Shown here: positions 7,827 through 20,958 of the stretch, piece after piece
How positions within the stretch are numbered: the first letter of the stretch is position 1
Layout: the number at the start of each line of letters is the position of its first letter
Assembly (NCBI GenBank): GCA_001577635.1
Contig: LSBP01000030.1
Location: 1 to 56,001, forward strand
From: Halomonadaceae bacterium T82-2
GTDB lineage: Bacteria > Pseudomonadota > Gammaproteobacteria > Pseudomonadales > Halomonadaceae
Length of the DNA stretch: 56,001 nt
Direction of reading: 5' to 3'
Notes under the pieces: generated by a model
What the model saw: the letters and a program-made list of their open reading frames with translations, nothing else
Told to the model about the DNA's origin: nothing
The model's database searches: none
Position numbers and translations under genes: made by a program

Positions 7827-9665
7827 ATGACCTCGGAGTTGCCCAACGATCTGGATGTGCCGGTCGACCCGGAACTGGCCGCACGGCTGGAGTCCATTGG
7901 ACAGGATTATCACAGTCTGCTGCAGGAGATGCTGACCCGGATCTGGCCGAGCGATGCGGCGGCCGCCGTGTACAGCGACATGCAACGCAGCCTGCTGGAA
8001 GGGATCGAGGCGCTGGCGCAGCGCCCGGATGCCCTGCAGAACACCCAGCAGCAATGGTTCCAGGATCAACTCAGGCTCTGGCAGCAGGCCGTGGGCGACA
8101 TGAGCGGCGAGCTGGGAGAGCCGGTGGTCCAGCCGGATGCCCGCGACCGTCGCTTTCGGGATGACGCCTGGCAGCGCGATCCCTACTATCGCCACCTCCT
8201 GCAGCAGTACCTGCTGTTCTCGCGCTATGTCGACCAGTTGCTGGACGCCGCCGACGGCCTGCCCGAGTCGCGCCGCCAGAACCTGGCCTTCTATGCGCGC
8301 CAGATCGTCAGTGCCCTGGCGCCGAGCAACTTCATCGCCACCAATCCCGAGGTGATGCGCCTGACCCAGGAAACCCGCGGTCAGAACCTGGCCGATGGGC
8401 TTTCCCGGCTGCGTGACGACCTGGCCAACTCGGCCGAGGGCATCAATGTGGCGATGACCGACCGGGAGGCGTTCGAGGTCGGTGGCAACATCGCCGTCAC
8501 GCCCGGCGAGGTGGTCTACGAGAATGAGCTGATCCAGCTCATCCAGTACGCGCCGACCACCGAGCAGGTGTTCAAGACGCCGCTGCTGGTGATTCCGCCC
8601 TGGATCAACAAGTACTACATTCTCGACCTGCGCAGCGACAACTCGATGATGAAGTGGCTGGTGGATCAGGGCCATACGGTGTTTTTGATCTCCTGGCGCA
8701 ACCCCGGCCCCGAACAGCGCGACCTGACCTGGGCCGACTACATGCAGTCGGGGCCGATCGCCGCCATGAGCGCGATCGAGCAGGCCTGCGGCGAGAAGTC
8801 GGTGAACCTGCTCAGCTACTGCGTGGGGGGCACGCTGGCCGCGACCACGGTGGCCTACCTGACCAGCACCCGGCGTGGCCGCAAGGTGCGCTCGGTGACC
8901 TACATGGCCACGCTGCAGGACTTCAGCGATCCCGGCGAGATCGGCGTTTTCATCAACGAGCCCGTGCTGGACGGCATCGAACGCCAGCTGGAGGCCGATG
9001 GCTACCTCGACGGCCGGGTGATGGCCTTCAGCTTCAACCTGCTGCGCGAAAATGACCTGTTCTGGTCCTTCTACGTCAACAACTACCTCAAGGGCGAGAC
9101 ACCGGCCGCCTTCGACCTGCTCTACTGGAACACCGACGGCACCAACCTGCCGGCGGCGACTCACGGCTGGTATCTGCGTCACATGTATCTGGACAATCGC
9201 CTGATCGAGCCCGGCGGCATTGAACTCGACGGAGTCCGGATCGATCTGCGCAAGATCGCCACGCCCAGCTATTTCGTGTCGGCGCGCGACGACCATATCG
9301 CCAAGTGGACCTCCACCTACTACGGCACCCGCTACCCCAAGGGGCCGGTGACCTTCGTCCTCGGCGGTTCCGGCCATATTGCCGGCATCGTCAACCCGCC
9401 GAGTCGCAACAAGTACGGTTACTGGACCAACGATTCCCTGCCGGACACGCCGGAAGAGTGGTTCGCGGGAGCCGAGGCGCAGGAAGGGTCCTGGTGGCCT
9501 CACTGGCAGGCCTGGATGACCGACAACAAGTTCGCGGACCCCGAGCGCATGGTGGCGGCCCGTCAGCCCGGCGAGGGTGAGCTCGCGCCCATCGAGCCGG
9601 CGCCCGGGCGCTACGTGAAGCAGAGCATCCCCGAGGTGCTGGCCGAGCAGGGCGTCGGCGACTGA
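7827..9665 (+). CDS. phaC: Class I poly(3-hydroxyalkanoate) synthase
   Basis: A 612-residue PHA polymerase, which builds polyester from (R)-3-hydroxyacyl-CoA at the granule surface. It has an N-terminal helical domain (about 1-220) and a C-terminal alpha/beta catalytic domain. The catalytic triad is visible as Cys332 in the lipase-like box SYCVGG, Asp489 in RDDHI and His517 in GSGHIAG. The box normally begins with Gly (GxCxG); here that Gly is Ser. The start ATG at 7827 has GGAGGGG upstream; the frame is open further upstream, but 7827 fits the ribosome site. phaA and phaB are not nearby. Confidence 0.95.
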   Translation: MTSELPNDLDVPVDPELAARLESIGQDYHSLLQEMLTRIWPSDAAAAVYSDMQRSLLEGIEALAQRPDALQNTQQQWFQDQLRLWQQAVGDMSGELGEPVVQPDARDRRFRDDAWQRDPYYRHLLQQYLLFSRYVDQLLDAADGLPESRRQNLAFYARQIVSALAPSNFIATNPEVMRLTQETRGQNLADGLSRLRDDLANSAEGINVAMTDREAFEVGGNIAVTPGEVVYENELIQLIQYAPTTEQVFKTPLLVIPPWINKYYILDLRSDNSMMKWLVDQGHTVFLISWRNPGPEQRDLTWADYMQSGPIAAMSAIEQACGEKSVNLLSYCVGGTLAATTVAYLTSTRRGRKVRSVTYMATLQDFSDPGEIGVFINEPVLDGIERQLEADGYLDGRVMAFSFNLLRENDLFWSFYVNNYLKGETPAAFDLLYWNTDGTNLPAATHGWYLRHMYLDNRLIEPGGIELDGVRIDLRKIATPSYFVSARDDHIAKWTSTYYGTRYPKGPVTFVLGGSGHIAGIVNPPSRNKYGYWTNDSLPDTPEEWFAGAEAQEGSWWPHWQAWMTDNKFADPERMVAARQPGEGELAPIEPAPGRYVKQSIPEVLAEQGVGD

Positions 9666-9685
9666 CGCCGAGGCTTGCGAGCACG

Positions 9686-9722
9686 CGACGCCCGCCCCCG
9701 TCATTGACGTCGGCGGGCGTCG
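9686..9722. terminator. Bidirectional hairpin between phaC and lysR
   Basis: An 11-bp perfect stem (9686-9696 with 9712-9722) lies between the convergent phaC and LysR genes; its right arm overlaps the last codons of the LysR gene. It probably ends transcripts from both sides. It has no T tract. Confidence 0.5.
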
Positions 9723-10594
9723 TGCGTTCGGGCCTCGTCGAGCATGGCGATCATCGAGCCCGCCGCGTTGGACAGGGTCCGGCTCTTGTGGAACAGGTAG
9801 CCCAGCGGCCGTTCGATGGGACGGTGCGGAATCGGCAGCACGTGCAGGTCGTCGTCGATCATCGAGGCCGGCAGCACGCTCCAGCCCAGGCCGATGGCGA
9901 CCATCATCTTCAGCGTTTCCAGATAGTTGGTCGACAGCGCCACGCGGACCTGCAGCCCCTCGCGGGCGAAGGTCTCGACGACGATGCCGCGGGTGAAAGT
10001 CAGCGGGCCCGGCAGCACGGCATCATGATCGGTGAGGGCGGTCAGCGGCAGCGAGGTGCGCTCGGCCAGAGGGTGATCCTTGCCGCAGACGAAGTGGAGC
10101 GTGTCGATCCACACCGGCACCACGGTCAGCCGCGGGTCGGGCGAGGGGGCCAGGGTCACCACGGCCAGCTCCAGCTCGCCGTCCAGCACGCCCTGGTAGG
10201 CCTGTTCCGAGTCCAGAAAGCGCAGGTCCAGGCGTACGTCCGGGTGGGCCCGGGTATAGGTCTTGAGTAGCGGCGGCAGGCGATGCAGCCCGATATGGTG
10301 ACTGGTGGCCAGCGTCAGGCTGCCGCCGATATCGCCGGACAGATTGGCCAGCGCCCGGCGGCTGTCGTCCACCATCACCAGAATCTCGCGGGCCCGGGGC
10401 AGCAACAGCCGACCGGCTTCTGTCAGGGTGACGCGCCGGCCGATGCGATCGAACAGCCGCGAGCCGACCTGATCCTCGAGGGCGGCGATGCGCTTGCTGA
10501 CCGCCGGTTGGGTGAGAAACAGGGATTCGGCCGCCAGCGAGAAGGATTCCCGGTCGGCGACGGCGACGAAGGCCTGCAGGCTTTGCGTATCCAT
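9701..10594 (-). CDS. LysR family transcriptional regulator divergent from leuC
   Basis: A 297-residue LysR-type regulator. The winged HTH spans residues 1-60 (LQAFVAVADRESFSLAAESLFLTQPAVSKRI), followed by a linker helix and an effector-binding domain (about 90-290) that begins SLTLATSHHIGLHRLPP, resembling CbbR/CysB-like domains. It is transcribed away from leuC, with two T-N11-A palindromes in the shared gap. LysR genes often regulate the divergent neighbour and themselves, so control of leuCD by an intermediate of leucine synthesis is a reasonable inference. Confidence 0.9.
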   Translation of the reverse strand: MDTQSLQAFVAVADRESFSLAAESLFLTQPAVSKRIAALEDQVGSRLFDRIGRRVTLTEAGRLLLPRAREILVMVDDSRRALANLSGDIGGSLTLATSHHIGLHRLPPLLKTYTRAHPDVRLDLRFLDSEQAYQGVLDGELELAVVTLAPSPDPRLTVVPVWIDTLHFVCGKDHPLAERTSLPLTALTDHDAVLPGPLTFTRGIVVETFAREGLQVRVALSTNYLETLKMMVAIGLGWSVLPASMIDDDLHVLPIPHRPIERPLGYLFHKSRTLSNAAGSMIAMLDEARTHDARRRQ

Positions 10595-10612
10595 GACGAC
10601 TCTCTTTTTCCT

Positions 10613-10627
10613 ATTCCGCTATGGAAT
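10613..10627. promoter_or_regulatory. LysR-type box 1 (ATTCC-N5-GGAAT)
   Basis: A perfect 15-bp palindrome fitting the T-N11-A rule of LysR regulators, 19 bp from the lysR start codon. Its centre is about 31 bp (three helical turns) from box 2. It is a likely recognition site for the adjacent LysR protein. Confidence 0.5.
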
Positions 10628-10642
10628 GCAAAGAATAAATAA

Positions 10643-10659
10643 CATGAATTGCTTTCATG
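10643..10659. promoter_or_regulatory. LysR-type box 2 (CATGAA-N5-TTCATG)
   Basis: A second perfect palindrome with T-N11-A spacing, nearer leuC. Paired boxes on one helix face are the usual recognition/activation arrangement in a divergent lysR-target promoter region. The half-site differs from that of box 1, so binding by the same protein is less certain. Confidence 0.4.
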
Positions 10660-10768
10660 CGGGCAACTTCTTAGTCTGTGAGCACAGACAAGGCATGCCG
10701 ACATGCCGCCGACGCCGGCCCGGCCGGCCCCGTGATGCAAGGCTCATCGAGCACGCTGGAGGAGATCC

Positions 10769-12208
10769 ATGGCAGGTCAGACCCTTTACGACAAATTGTG
10801 GTCGCAGCATCTGGTCAAACAGCGCGACGACGGCAGCGCGCTGATCTACATCGACCGTCACCTGCTGCACGAGGTGACCTCGCCGCAGGCTTTCGAGGGG
10901 CTGCGTCTGGCCGGTCGCAAGCCGTGGCGCCTCGACGCCAACCTGGCTACCCCGGACCACAACGTGCCGACCACCGTGCTCGAGCGCTCCGAGGGCAACG
11001 CCGGCATCAAGGACCCGGTGTCGCTGATCCAGGTCCAGACCCTCGACGACAACTGCGAGAGCTTCGGCATCGAGGAGTTCCGCATCAATGACGCCCGCCA
11101 GGGCATCGTCCACGTGGTCGGCCCCGAGCAGGGTGCCACGCTGCCCGGCATGACCGTGGTCTGCGGCGACTCGCACACCGCCACCCATGGCGCCTTCGCG
11201 GCGCTCGCCCACGGCATCGGCACCTCCGAGGTCGAGCACGTGCTGGCCACCCAGTGCCTGATCGCCCAGAAGATGAAGAACTTGCGCGTGCGCGTCGAGG
11301 GCGAACTGGGCGAGGGCGTCACTGCCAAGGATATCGTGCTGGCGGTGATCGGCCTCATCGGCACCGCCGGCGGCACCGGCTATGCCATCGAGTTCGCCGG
11401 CAGCGCGATCCGCGGCCTGTCGATGGAAGGGCGCATGACCCTGTGCAACATGGCCATCGAGGCCGGGGCCCGCGTCGGCCTGGTGGGCGTCGACGACACC
11501 ACCATCGAGTACCTGCGCGAGCGCCCCTTCGCCCCCGCCGCCGACATCTGGGATGCCGCCGTGGCCGACTGGCGCGAACTGGTCTCCGACGCGGATGCCG
11601 TGTTCGACAAGGAGGTGGTGCTCGACGCCGCGGAGATCGCCCCGCAGGTGACCTGGGGCACCAGCCCCGAGATGGTGGCGCCGGTGACCGGTGAAGTGCC
11701 CGACCCCGCCGCGGAGGGCGATGAAACCGTGCGCGGCGGCATTTCCCGGGCGCTGGAGTACATGGGCCTCGCGCCGCGTCAGAAGATCACCGACATCCGT
11801 CTCGACAAGGTGTTCATCGGCTCGTGCACCAACTCGCGCATCGAGGACCTGCGCGAGGCGGCCCGGGTGGCACGCGGCGGCAAGGTGGCCGACTCGGTCA
11901 AGCTGGCGATGGTGGTGCCGGGCTCGGGGCTGGTCAAGCGCCAGGCCGAGGCCGAGGGGCTCGACAAGGTCTTCATCGAGGCCGGCTTCGAATGGCGCGA
12001 GCCGGGCTGCTCGATGTGCCTGGCGATGAATGCCGACAAGCTGGAACCGGGCGAGCACTGTGCCTCGACCTCGAACCGCAACTTCGAGGGGCGCCAGGGC
12101 TACGGCGGTCGCACGCACCTGGTCAGCCCGGCGATGGCCGCCGCCGCCGCCCTGGCCGGGCACTTCGTCGATGTTCGTGAATTCAACCGTCAGCCCGAGG
12201 AGGCCTGA
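10769..12208 (+). CDS. leuC: 3-isopropylmalate dehydratase large subunit
   Basis: A 479-residue aconitase-family subunit that carries the [4Fe-4S] cluster and, with LeuD, isomerises 2- to 3-isopropylmalate in leucine synthesis. Visible signatures are [16 protein letters not shown], the first cluster cysteine in IGSCTNSR (near residue 352), and the last two in GCSMCLAMN (near 414-417). GGAGGAG precedes the ATG. leuD follows after three bases. Upstream is a divergent LysR gene with two candidate operators. Confidence 0.97.
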   Translation: MAGQTLYDKLWSQHLVKQRDDGSALIYIDRHLLHEVTSPQAFEGLRLAGRKPWRLDANLATPDHNVPTTVLERSEGNAGIKDPVSLIQVQTLDDNCESFGIEEFRINDARQGIVHVVGPEQGATLPGMTVVCGDSHTATHGAFAALAHGIGTSEVEHVLATQCLIAQKMKNLRVRVEGELGEGVTAKDIVLAVIGLIGTAGGTGYAIEFAGSAIRGLSMEGRMTLCNMAIEAGARVGLVGVDDTTIEYLRERPFAPAADIWDAAVADWRELVSDADAVFDKEVVLDAAEIAPQVTWGTSPEMVAPVTGEVPDPAAEGDETVRGGISRALEYMGLAPRQKITDIRLDKVFIGSCTNSRIEDLREAARVARGGKVADSVKLAMVVPGSGLVKRQAEAEGLDKVFIEAGFEWREPGCSMCLAMNADKLEPGEHCASTSNRNFEGRQGYGGRTHLVSPAMAAAAALAGHFVDVREFNRQPEEA

Positions 12209-12211
12209 GCC

Positions 12212-12859
12212 ATGCACGCACTGAAACAGCACCAGGGCCTGGTGGCGCCGCTCGACCGGGCCAACGTCGACACCGACCTGATCATCCCCAAGCAGTTCCT
12301 GAAGTCGATCAAGCGCACCGGCTTCGGCCCCAACCTGTTCGACGAGCTGCGCTATCTCGACGAGGGCTACCCGGGGCAGGACGCCAGCCAGCGTCCGCTC
12401 AATCCCGATTTCGTCCTCAACCAGCCGCGCTATCAGGGCGCCAGCGTGCTGCTGGCCCGGCGCAACTTCGGCTGCGGCAGCTCCCGCGAGCATGCCCCCT
12501 GGGCGCTCGAGGACTTCGGCTTCCGGGTGGTCATCGCGCCCAGCTTCGCCGACATCTTCTACAACAACGCGTTCAAGAACGGCATCCTGCTGATCACCCT
12601 CGACGAGGCCACCGTCGAGCGGCTGTTCCAGGAGGTCGAGGCTACCGAGGGCTACCGGCTCGACGTCGACCTCGAGGCGCAGACCGTGACCACGCCGAGC
12701 GGCGAGGTGCTGTCCTTCGAGATCGACGCCTTCCGCAAGCACTGCCTGCTCAACGGTCTCGATGATATCGGGCTGACCCTGCAGCATGAGGACGCGATCC
12801 GCGAATTCGAGCAAACGCATCGGCAGAAGCGCCCTTGGCTGTTCCGCCAGGCTGGGTGA
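12212..12859 (+). CDS. leuD: 3-isopropylmalate dehydratase small subunit
   Basis: A 215-residue swivel-domain subunit of isopropylmalate isomerase. Conserved elements are [14 protein letters not shown] near 19-32 and [14 protein letters not shown] near 87-100, which places a Ser/Arg loop next to the LeuC cluster. It starts three bases after leuC with GAGGAG inside the leuC end, so the two are translationally coupled. Downstream is a 288-bp gap holding a structured repeat, then leuB. Confidence 0.97.
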   Translation: MHALKQHQGLVAPLDRANVDTDLIIPKQFLKSIKRTGFGPNLFDELRYLDEGYPGQDASQRPLNPDFVLNQPRYQGASVLLARRNFGCGSSREHAPWALEDFGFRVVIAPSFADIFYNNAFKNGILLITLDEATVERLFQEVEATEGYRLDVDLEAQTVTTPSGEVLSFEIDAFRKHCLLNGLDDIGLTLQHEDAIREFEQTHRQKRPWLFRQAG

Positions 12860-12911
12860 TTCGGCTTGCGGACAACCGTAAGACGCAAGGGGGCGTCGAT
12901 GACAAGGTGAA

Positions 12912-12974
12912 GCGAGGGTCTTTTGCCAAGGATGGCAAAAGTAGCGCCCAAGGACGGGTTCATAGCGCCCTCGC
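12912..12974 (+). repeat. Structured extragenic repeat, copy 1 (leuD-leuB gap)
   Basis: An outer stem (12912-12918 with 12968-12974, 7 bp) encloses a perfect 9-bp hairpin (12920-12928 with 12933-12941, loop AGGA) and a small second hairpin showing AAGGA between CCC and GGG. A divergent copy with the same layout lies in the next intergenic gap (14288-14351). The stems of the two copies differ but stay paired, implying selection on structure. Both hairpins show A(A/T)GGA, the core of CsrA/RsmA sites. The rest of this 288-bp gap shows nothing else recognisable. Confidence 0.7.
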
Positions 12975-13147
12975 GAAACCTTGCCATCGAGAAAGCCCAC
13001 TTCAATTGCCGAGTCTGTAGCAGTGTTGACTAAATAACCACAACGCTGGACGCCAACAGGGACGCCGCCTTCGTGCGGCCGCGCAGGGACAGCGCCCCAT
13101 TCGCGACACTTCGGCCCGCCAGGGCCGACGCCACTCAGGAAACACGC

Positions 13148-14227
<1,080 letters not shown>

Positions 14228-14287
14228 TGGCGGCAGCGAGCAGGGCAATCGCCGTTGGCTCTGACGAGGGCGCCGGGGGCAGGTTGA

Positions 14288-14351
14288 AGAGGGGGGGCCT
14301 ACGCCATGGAGGGCGTAGGTAGCGCCTATGGAGGGGTTTACAGCGCCCTCT
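14288..14351 (+). repeat. Structured extragenic repeat, copy 2 (leuB-asd gap)
   Basis: This has the same layout as the copy at 12912-12974: an outer stem AGAGGG/CCCTCT (14288-14293 with 14346-14351), an 8-bp hairpin CCTACGCC/GGCGTAGG (14298-14305 with 14312-14319, loop beginning ATGGA), and a second small hairpin again showing ATGGA. The tract GTAGCGCC and the closing AGCGCCCTC are shared with copy 1. Several stem positions differ from copy 1 with compensating changes. The remainder of this 284-bp gap presumably holds the asd promoter, which I could not place with confidence. Confidence 0.65.
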
Positions 14352-14511
14352 CGCAAATCTGCCGACGGATCAGCTCGAGTCATGTTGCAGCTATCTGCAA
14401 TAGCCCTTCGGCAGCGAGTCGATCGCAAGCATAGCGAAAGATTATCTGTTACCATGCCTTTCACTTATCCCGGTTCACGGGGCAACCCCAGAACGTCAGG
14501 AGGACAGTTTC

Positions 14512-15627
14512 ATGTTGAAAGTCGGTTTTGTCGGATGGCGGGGCATGGTCGGTTCCGTGCTCATGCATCGCATGCGCGAGGCCAATGATTTCGCCGGTAT
14601 CGAGCCGATCTTCTTCACCACCTCCCAGGTCGGCCAGCCCGGCCCGGACGTGGGTGTCGAGGTGCCGCCGCTCAAGGACGCCTTCGACATCGAGGCGCTC
14701 AAGGCCCTCGACGTCGTCGTCACCTGCCAGGGCGGCGACTACACCGAGAAGGTCTACCAGCCGCTGCGCGAGTCCGGCTGGAAGGGCTACTGGCTGGACG
14801 CCGCCAGCACCCTGCGCATGAGCGACGACGCGACCATCGTGCTCGACCCGGTCAACCGCCACGTGATCGACGCCCAGCTGGCCCGGGGTACCAGGACCTT
14901 CGTCGGCGGCAACTGCACGGTCAGCCTGATGCTGATGGGCCTGGGCGGCCTGTTCGAGGCCGACCTGATCGAGTGGATGACCTCGATGACCTACCAGGCG
15001 GCCTCGGGCTCCGGCGCCAAGCACATGCGCGAGCTGCTCAACCAGATGGGCTCGCTGCGCGATGCCGTGGCCACCGAGCTTGCCGACCCGGCCAGCGCGA
15101 TCCTCGACATCGATCGCAAGGTCTCCGCGGCGATGCGCGGTGACGGCTTCCCGATCGACAACTTCGGGGCGCCGCTTGCCGGCGGGCTGCTGCCGTGGAT
15201 CGACAAGCCGATGGAGAACGGCCAGAGCAAGGAAGAGTGGAAGGGGGGCGTCGAGACCAACAAGATCCTGGGTCACGGCGACAACCCGATTCCCATCGAT
15301 GGGCTCTGCGTACGCATCGGCGCCATGCGCTCGCACAGCCAGGCCTTCACCATCAAGCTCAAGAAGGACGTGCCGATCGACGAGATCGAGGATCGCATCG
15401 CCCGGCACAACGACTGGGTCAAGGTGATTCCCAACGACAAGGAAGCCACCCTGCGCGAGCTCACGCCCGCTGCGGTGACCGGCACCATGAACGTGCCGGT
15501 GGGGCGCCTGCGCAAGCTGGCGATGGGCGGTGAGTACCTGACCGCCTTCTCGGTGGGCGACCAGCTGTTGTGGGGGGCTGCCGAGCCGCTCAAGCGCATG
15601 CTGGCGATCCTGCGCGAATCGCGGTGA
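14512..15627 (+). CDS. asd: Aspartate-semialdehyde dehydrogenase
   Basis: A 371-residue enzyme that reduces aspartyl phosphate to aspartate semialdehyde with NADPH, at the branch to lysine, threonine, methionine, diaminopimelate and ectoine. The N-terminal Rossmann loop is [12 protein letters not shown], and the catalytic Cys135 sits in [10 protein letters not shown]. Length and sequence style match the E. coli/Pseudomonas type. AGGAGGA precedes the ATG. In a halophile this step also feeds ectoine synthesis, although ect genes are not in the window. A UUCG-loop terminator follows. Confidence 0.96.
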   Translation: MLKVGFVGWRGMVGSVLMHRMREANDFAGIEPIFFTTSQVGQPGPDVGVEVPPLKDAFDIEALKALDVVVTCQGGDYTEKVYQPLRESGWKGYWLDAASTLRMSDDATIVLDPVNRHVIDAQLARGTRTFVGGNCTVSLMLMGLGGLFEADLIEWMTSMTYQAASGSGAKHMRELLNQMGSLRDAVATELADPASAILDIDRKVSAAMRGDGFPIDNFGAPLAGGLLPWIDKPMENGQSKEEWKGGVETNKILGHGDNPIPIDGLCVRIGAMRSHSQAFTIKLKKDVPIDEIEDRIARHNDWVKVIPNDKEATLRELTPAAVTGTMNVPVGRLRKLAMGGEYLTAFSVGDQLLWGAAEPLKRMLAILRESR

Positions 15628-15661
15628 AGCTGCCCGTTGCATCGGGCCGATGAACGCATCG

Positions 15662-15690
15662 AACGCCTCCTTCGGGAGGCGTTTGCGTTT
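15662..15690 (+). terminator. Intrinsic terminator after asd
   Basis: A 9-bp stem (15662-15670 with 15675-15683) capped by a TTCG tetraloop and followed by a T-rich run, 35 bp past the asd stop. This is a good intrinsic terminator separating asd from fimV. Confidence 0.7.
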
Positions 15691-15831
15691 CCGGAGAAGA
15701 AAATCGGCCGGTTTCCTGCGTTGTCGAGGCGTTTGCCGCGGCCGCGACATGATAATGATAAAGTGGCACAACGCTGATTCTCGATAATGACGTCGCTTCA
15801 TGCCGAAAGCGGCGCACCAGGCGTGGGGAAC

Positions 15832-18001
<2,170 letters not shown>

Positions 18002-18053
18002 TTCGGTCTGACGCGAGCAAGGCAGCCGGCGACGGGGGCAGTGAGCGAACACC

Positions 18054-19052
18054 ATGGCCCGCGAGCGAGCCCCGATGGGCGGGCTCCGGGTCGATGAATC
18101 ACGAGCCGTGGTGGACATGCCCCTTTTCGAGTTCCTCGACGAAAAACACCCGCTGACCGGCCGTCTCGCCATGGCGGTCGAATATGACGGGACCGGCTAC
18201 TGCGGCTGGCAGCGTCTCAAGCACGCCCCATCGGTGCAGGAGGCGCTGGAAACCGCGCTGGGCCGGGTGGCCAGCGCCCCGGTGCGGGTACTGTGCAGCG
18301 GTCGCACCGACTCCGGGGTGCATGCCACCCGGCAAATCGTGCACTTCGATTCGCCGGTACCCCGCAGCGAGAAGGCCTGGGTATTCGGTGCCAACGCCAA
18401 TCTGCCGCGTGATATCGCGGTGCGCTGGGTCAAGCCGGTGCCCGATGACTTCCACGCGCGCTTTCTGGCCCTGGCGCGGCGCTACCGCTACCTGATTCTC
18501 AACCAGCCCAGCCGCCCGGTGCTCGAGCGCGCCAACGCCACCTGGTGCCGCGAGCCGCTGGACGCGCCCCGCATGCACGCCGCCGCCCAGACGCTGGTCG
18601 GCGAGCATGACTTCTCCAGCTTTCGCGCGGCGGGGTGTCAGTCGAAATCGCCGACCCGCCATGTGCATTTCATCGAGGTCAACCGCTACGGGCCGCTGAT
18701 CGCCATCGACATTCAGGCCAATGCTTTCCTGCACCACATGATCCGCAACATCGCCGGGGCGCTGGTGTCGGTGGGGCGCGGTGACCGGGGCGAGGGCTAT
18801 CTCGCCGAGTTGCTGGCCATGCGCGACCGGGCACGCGGCGATGTCACCGCGCCGGGCTGCGGACTGCATTTCGTCGATTCCGTCTACGATGAGCGCTTCG
18901 ATCTGCCCCGGGAGCCGCTGGGTCCCAACCTGCTGGCCTTTCTCGGCGAGTGGACCGGCGAACGCCCCTTGCCGGACACGCCGATGGTCCGCTACCGCCG
19001 CGGCGAGGCCGGAGCCCGGCATCCGGCGGCGGTCGCCAACGGCGCCGGCTGA
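18054..19052 (+). CDS. truA: tRNA pseudouridine(38-40) synthase TruA
   Basis: A 332-residue pseudouridine synthase acting on U38-U40 of the tRNA anticodon stem. The catalytic Asp is in CSGRTDSGVHAT (Asp86 from this start). Other family segments are VEYDGTGYCGWQRL and AFLHHMIRNIAGAL. E. coli TruA is shorter (270 residues). The first 21 residues here (MARERAPMGGLRVDESRAVVD) are weakly protein-like, so a start at 18117 (MPLFEF) is possible. It follows fimV and precedes trpF by 29 bp, as in Pseudomonas. Confidence 0.94.
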   Translation: MARERAPMGGLRVDESRAVVDMPLFEFLDEKHPLTGRLAMAVEYDGTGYCGWQRLKHAPSVQEALETALGRVASAPVRVLCSGRTDSGVHATRQIVHFDSPVPRSEKAWVFGANANLPRDIAVRWVKPVPDDFHARFLALARRYRYLILNQPSRPVLERANATWCREPLDAPRMHAAAQTLVGEHDFSSFRAAGCQSKSPTRHVHFIEVNRYGPLIAIDIQANAFLHHMIRNIAGALVSVGRGDRGEGYLAELLAMRDRARGDVTAPGCGLHFVDSVYDERFDLPREPLGPNLLAFLGEWTGERPLPDTPMVRYRRGEAGARHPAAVANGAG

Positions 19053-19081
19053 CGCCGCTTACCCCAGCAAGGAGAGTCGAC

Positions 19082-19705
19082 ATGCCGCGAACCCGTATCA
19101 AGATCTGTGGTCTCACCCGCGAAGAGGACGTCGATGTCGCGGTCGACGCCGGCGCCGATGCCCTGGGCTTCGTGCTCTGGCCGGGCAGCTCGCGGGCCGT
19201 CGATATCGATCGCCTGGCCCATCTCGCGGCCCGGGTGCCGGCCTTCGTGACCCGAGTGGGGCTGTTTGTCGACCAGGACCCGGCGTTCGTCGAACGCTGC
19301 GCTCCCTGGCTGGATCTGATCCAGTATCACGGCGACGAGACGCCAGAGCAGTGCCGCCGCTCGCCGCGCGACTGGATCAAGGCGTTGCGCATGCGCGACG
19401 ATATCGACCTGCCGGCCGCCGCTGCGGCCTATCGCGAGGCTCGGGCGCTGCTGCTCGACGCCTACAAGCCGGGCGTGCCGGGCGGGACCGGCGAGGTCTT
19501 CGACTGGTCGCGGATCCCCGCAAGCCTGGCAAAACCTGTTATCCTCGCCGGAGGCCTCGGCCCGCACAATGTCGGCGAGGCGATACGCACGGTGCGCCCC
19601 TTTGCCGTCGACGTCTCGGGTGGCGTCGAGCGCGAGCGGGGCGCCAAGGATCCCGCCAAGCTTCGTGCGTTCATTCACCAAGTGACCCTGTCTCAAGACT
19701 CTTGA
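19082..19705 (+). CDS. trpF: Phosphoribosylanthranilate isomerase
   Basis: A 207-residue TIM-barrel enzyme converting phosphoribosylanthranilate to CdRP in tryptophan synthesis. The catalytic Cys9 is in RIKICGLT near the N-terminus, and the general acid Asp is in VDVSGGVE near the C-terminus. The phosphate loop GGLGPHNV is also clear. AAGGAGAG precedes the ATG. It lies at the head of a trpF-trpB-trpA cluster; other trp genes are elsewhere, the split arrangement seen in pseudomonads. Confidence 0.96.
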   Translation: MPRTRIKICGLTREEDVDVAVDAGADALGFVLWPGSSRAVDIDRLAHLAARVPAFVTRVGLFVDQDPAFVERCAPWLDLIQYHGDETPEQCRRSPRDWIKALRMRDDIDLPAAAAAYREARALLLDAYKPGVPGGTGEVFDWSRIPASLAKPVILAGGLGPHNVGEAIRTVRPFAVDVSGGVERERGAKDPAKLRAFIHQVTLSQDS

Positions 19706-19733
19706 GCCCAAGCGACCCTGTGAGGTGTCTTTC

Positions 19734-20948
19734 GTGACCAAGTTCAGCGACCTGACCCGACTGCCCGATGCCCGCGGCCACTTCGGCCCGTACGGCGGCC
19801 GGTTCGTATCGGAGACCCTGAGCTTCGCGCTGGAAGAGCTGGAGAAGGCCTACCAGAGCCTTCGCGACGACCCGGACTTCCAGGCGGAATTCGACCGTGA
19901 CCTGGCGACCTACGTGGGCCGCCCGTCTCCGCTGTATCACGCTGAACGATGGTCCCGTCAGCTCGGTGGCGCGCAGATCTGGCTCAAGCGCGAGGATCTC
20001 AACCACACCGGCGCGCACAAGGTGAACAACACCATTGGTCAGGCGTTGCTGGCCAAGAAGAGCGGCAAGCCGCGGGTGATCGCCGAAACCGGCGCCGGCC
20101 AGCACGGCGTGGCCACCGCCACCGTCGCCGCGCGCCTGGGCCTGCAGTGCGACGTCTACATGGGCGCCGAGGATGTCGAGCGCCAGAAGCTCAACGTCTA
20201 CCGCATGCGCCTGCTCGGCGCCAACGTGATCCCCGTGGAGTCCGGCTCGCGGACCCTCAAGGACGCCATGAACGAGGCGCTGCGCGACTGGGTCACCAAC
20301 GTCGACGACACCTTCTACATCATCGGCACCGTGGCCGGGCCGCATCCCTACCCGATGCTGGTGCGTGACTTCAACGCCGTGGTCGGCCGCGAGGCGCGCG
20401 AGCAGTCTCTGGTGCAGATCGGGCGGTTGCCCGATGCCCTGGTGGCCTGTGTCGGCGGCGGCTCCAACGCCATGGGGCTGTTCTACCCGTTCGTCGAGGA
20501 CGAGGACGTGGTCATGTACGGCGTCGAGGCCGGTGGCGACGGGGTCGAGACCGGCCGCCACGCCGCACCGCTCACCGCCAATGCGCCGCGTGGGGTGCTG
20601 CACGGCAATCGCACCTATCTGATGTCCGACGAGGGCGGCCAGGTGACCGACACGCACTCCATCTCGGCCGGGCTCGACTACCCGGGAGTGGGCCCCGAGC
20701 ACGCCCTGTGGAAGGACGTCGGGCGCGTCCAGTACGTGGCCGCCAACGACGACAAGGTGCTCGAGGCATTCCGCGAGCTGACCCGGATGGAGGGCATCAT
20801 GCCCGCCCTGGAGTCGGCGCACGCCCTGGCGCATGCCAAGGTGCTGGCGCCCACGATGCGTCCCGACCAGCACATTGTCGTCAATCTCTCCGGGCGCGGC
20901 GACAAGGATATCCTGACCGTCGCCAAGATCGACGGCGTCGAATTCTGA
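19734..20948 (+). CDS. trpB: Tryptophan synthase beta chain
   Basis: A 404-residue PLP enzyme that condenses indole, delivered through a tunnel from TrpA, with serine. The PLP lysine is Lys96 in HTGAHKVNN, and the phosphate-binding loop is [10 protein letters not shown]. The start is taken as GTG at 19734 because TGAGGTG lies six bases upstream; an in-frame GTG at 19725 would add three residues. trpA follows after 10 bp, consistent with equal expression of the two subunits. Confidence 0.96.
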   Translation: MTKFSDLTRLPDARGHFGPYGGRFVSETLSFALEELEKAYQSLRDDPDFQAEFDRDLATYVGRPSPLYHAERWSRQLGGAQIWLKREDLNHTGAHKVNNTIGQALLAKKSGKPRVIAETGAGQHGVATATVAARLGLQCDVYMGAEDVERQKLNVYRMRLLGANVIPVESGSRTLKDAMNEALRDWVTNVDDTFYIIGTVAGPHPYPMLVRDFNAVVGREAREQSLVQIGRLPDALVACVGGGSNAMGLFYPFVEDEDVVMYGVEAGGDGVETGRHAAPLTANAPRGVLHGNRTYLMSDEGGQVTDTHSISAGLDYPGVGPEHALWKDVGRVQYVAANDDKVLEAFRELTRMEGIMPALESAHALAHAKVLAPTMRPDQHIVVNLSGRGDKDILTVAKIDGVEF

Positions 20949-20958
20949 GAGGGTTAGC

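Noticed and set aside
7794-9704. A 636-codon open frame antisense to phaC
   Set aside because: It is a shadow of the PHA synthase gene; composition is His/Gln/Gly-rich and no motif is visible.
15787-15831. Earlier ATG for the FimV-like gene
   Set aside because: It lacks a ribosome site, and the 15 extra residues would spoil the signal peptide; 15832 is preferred.
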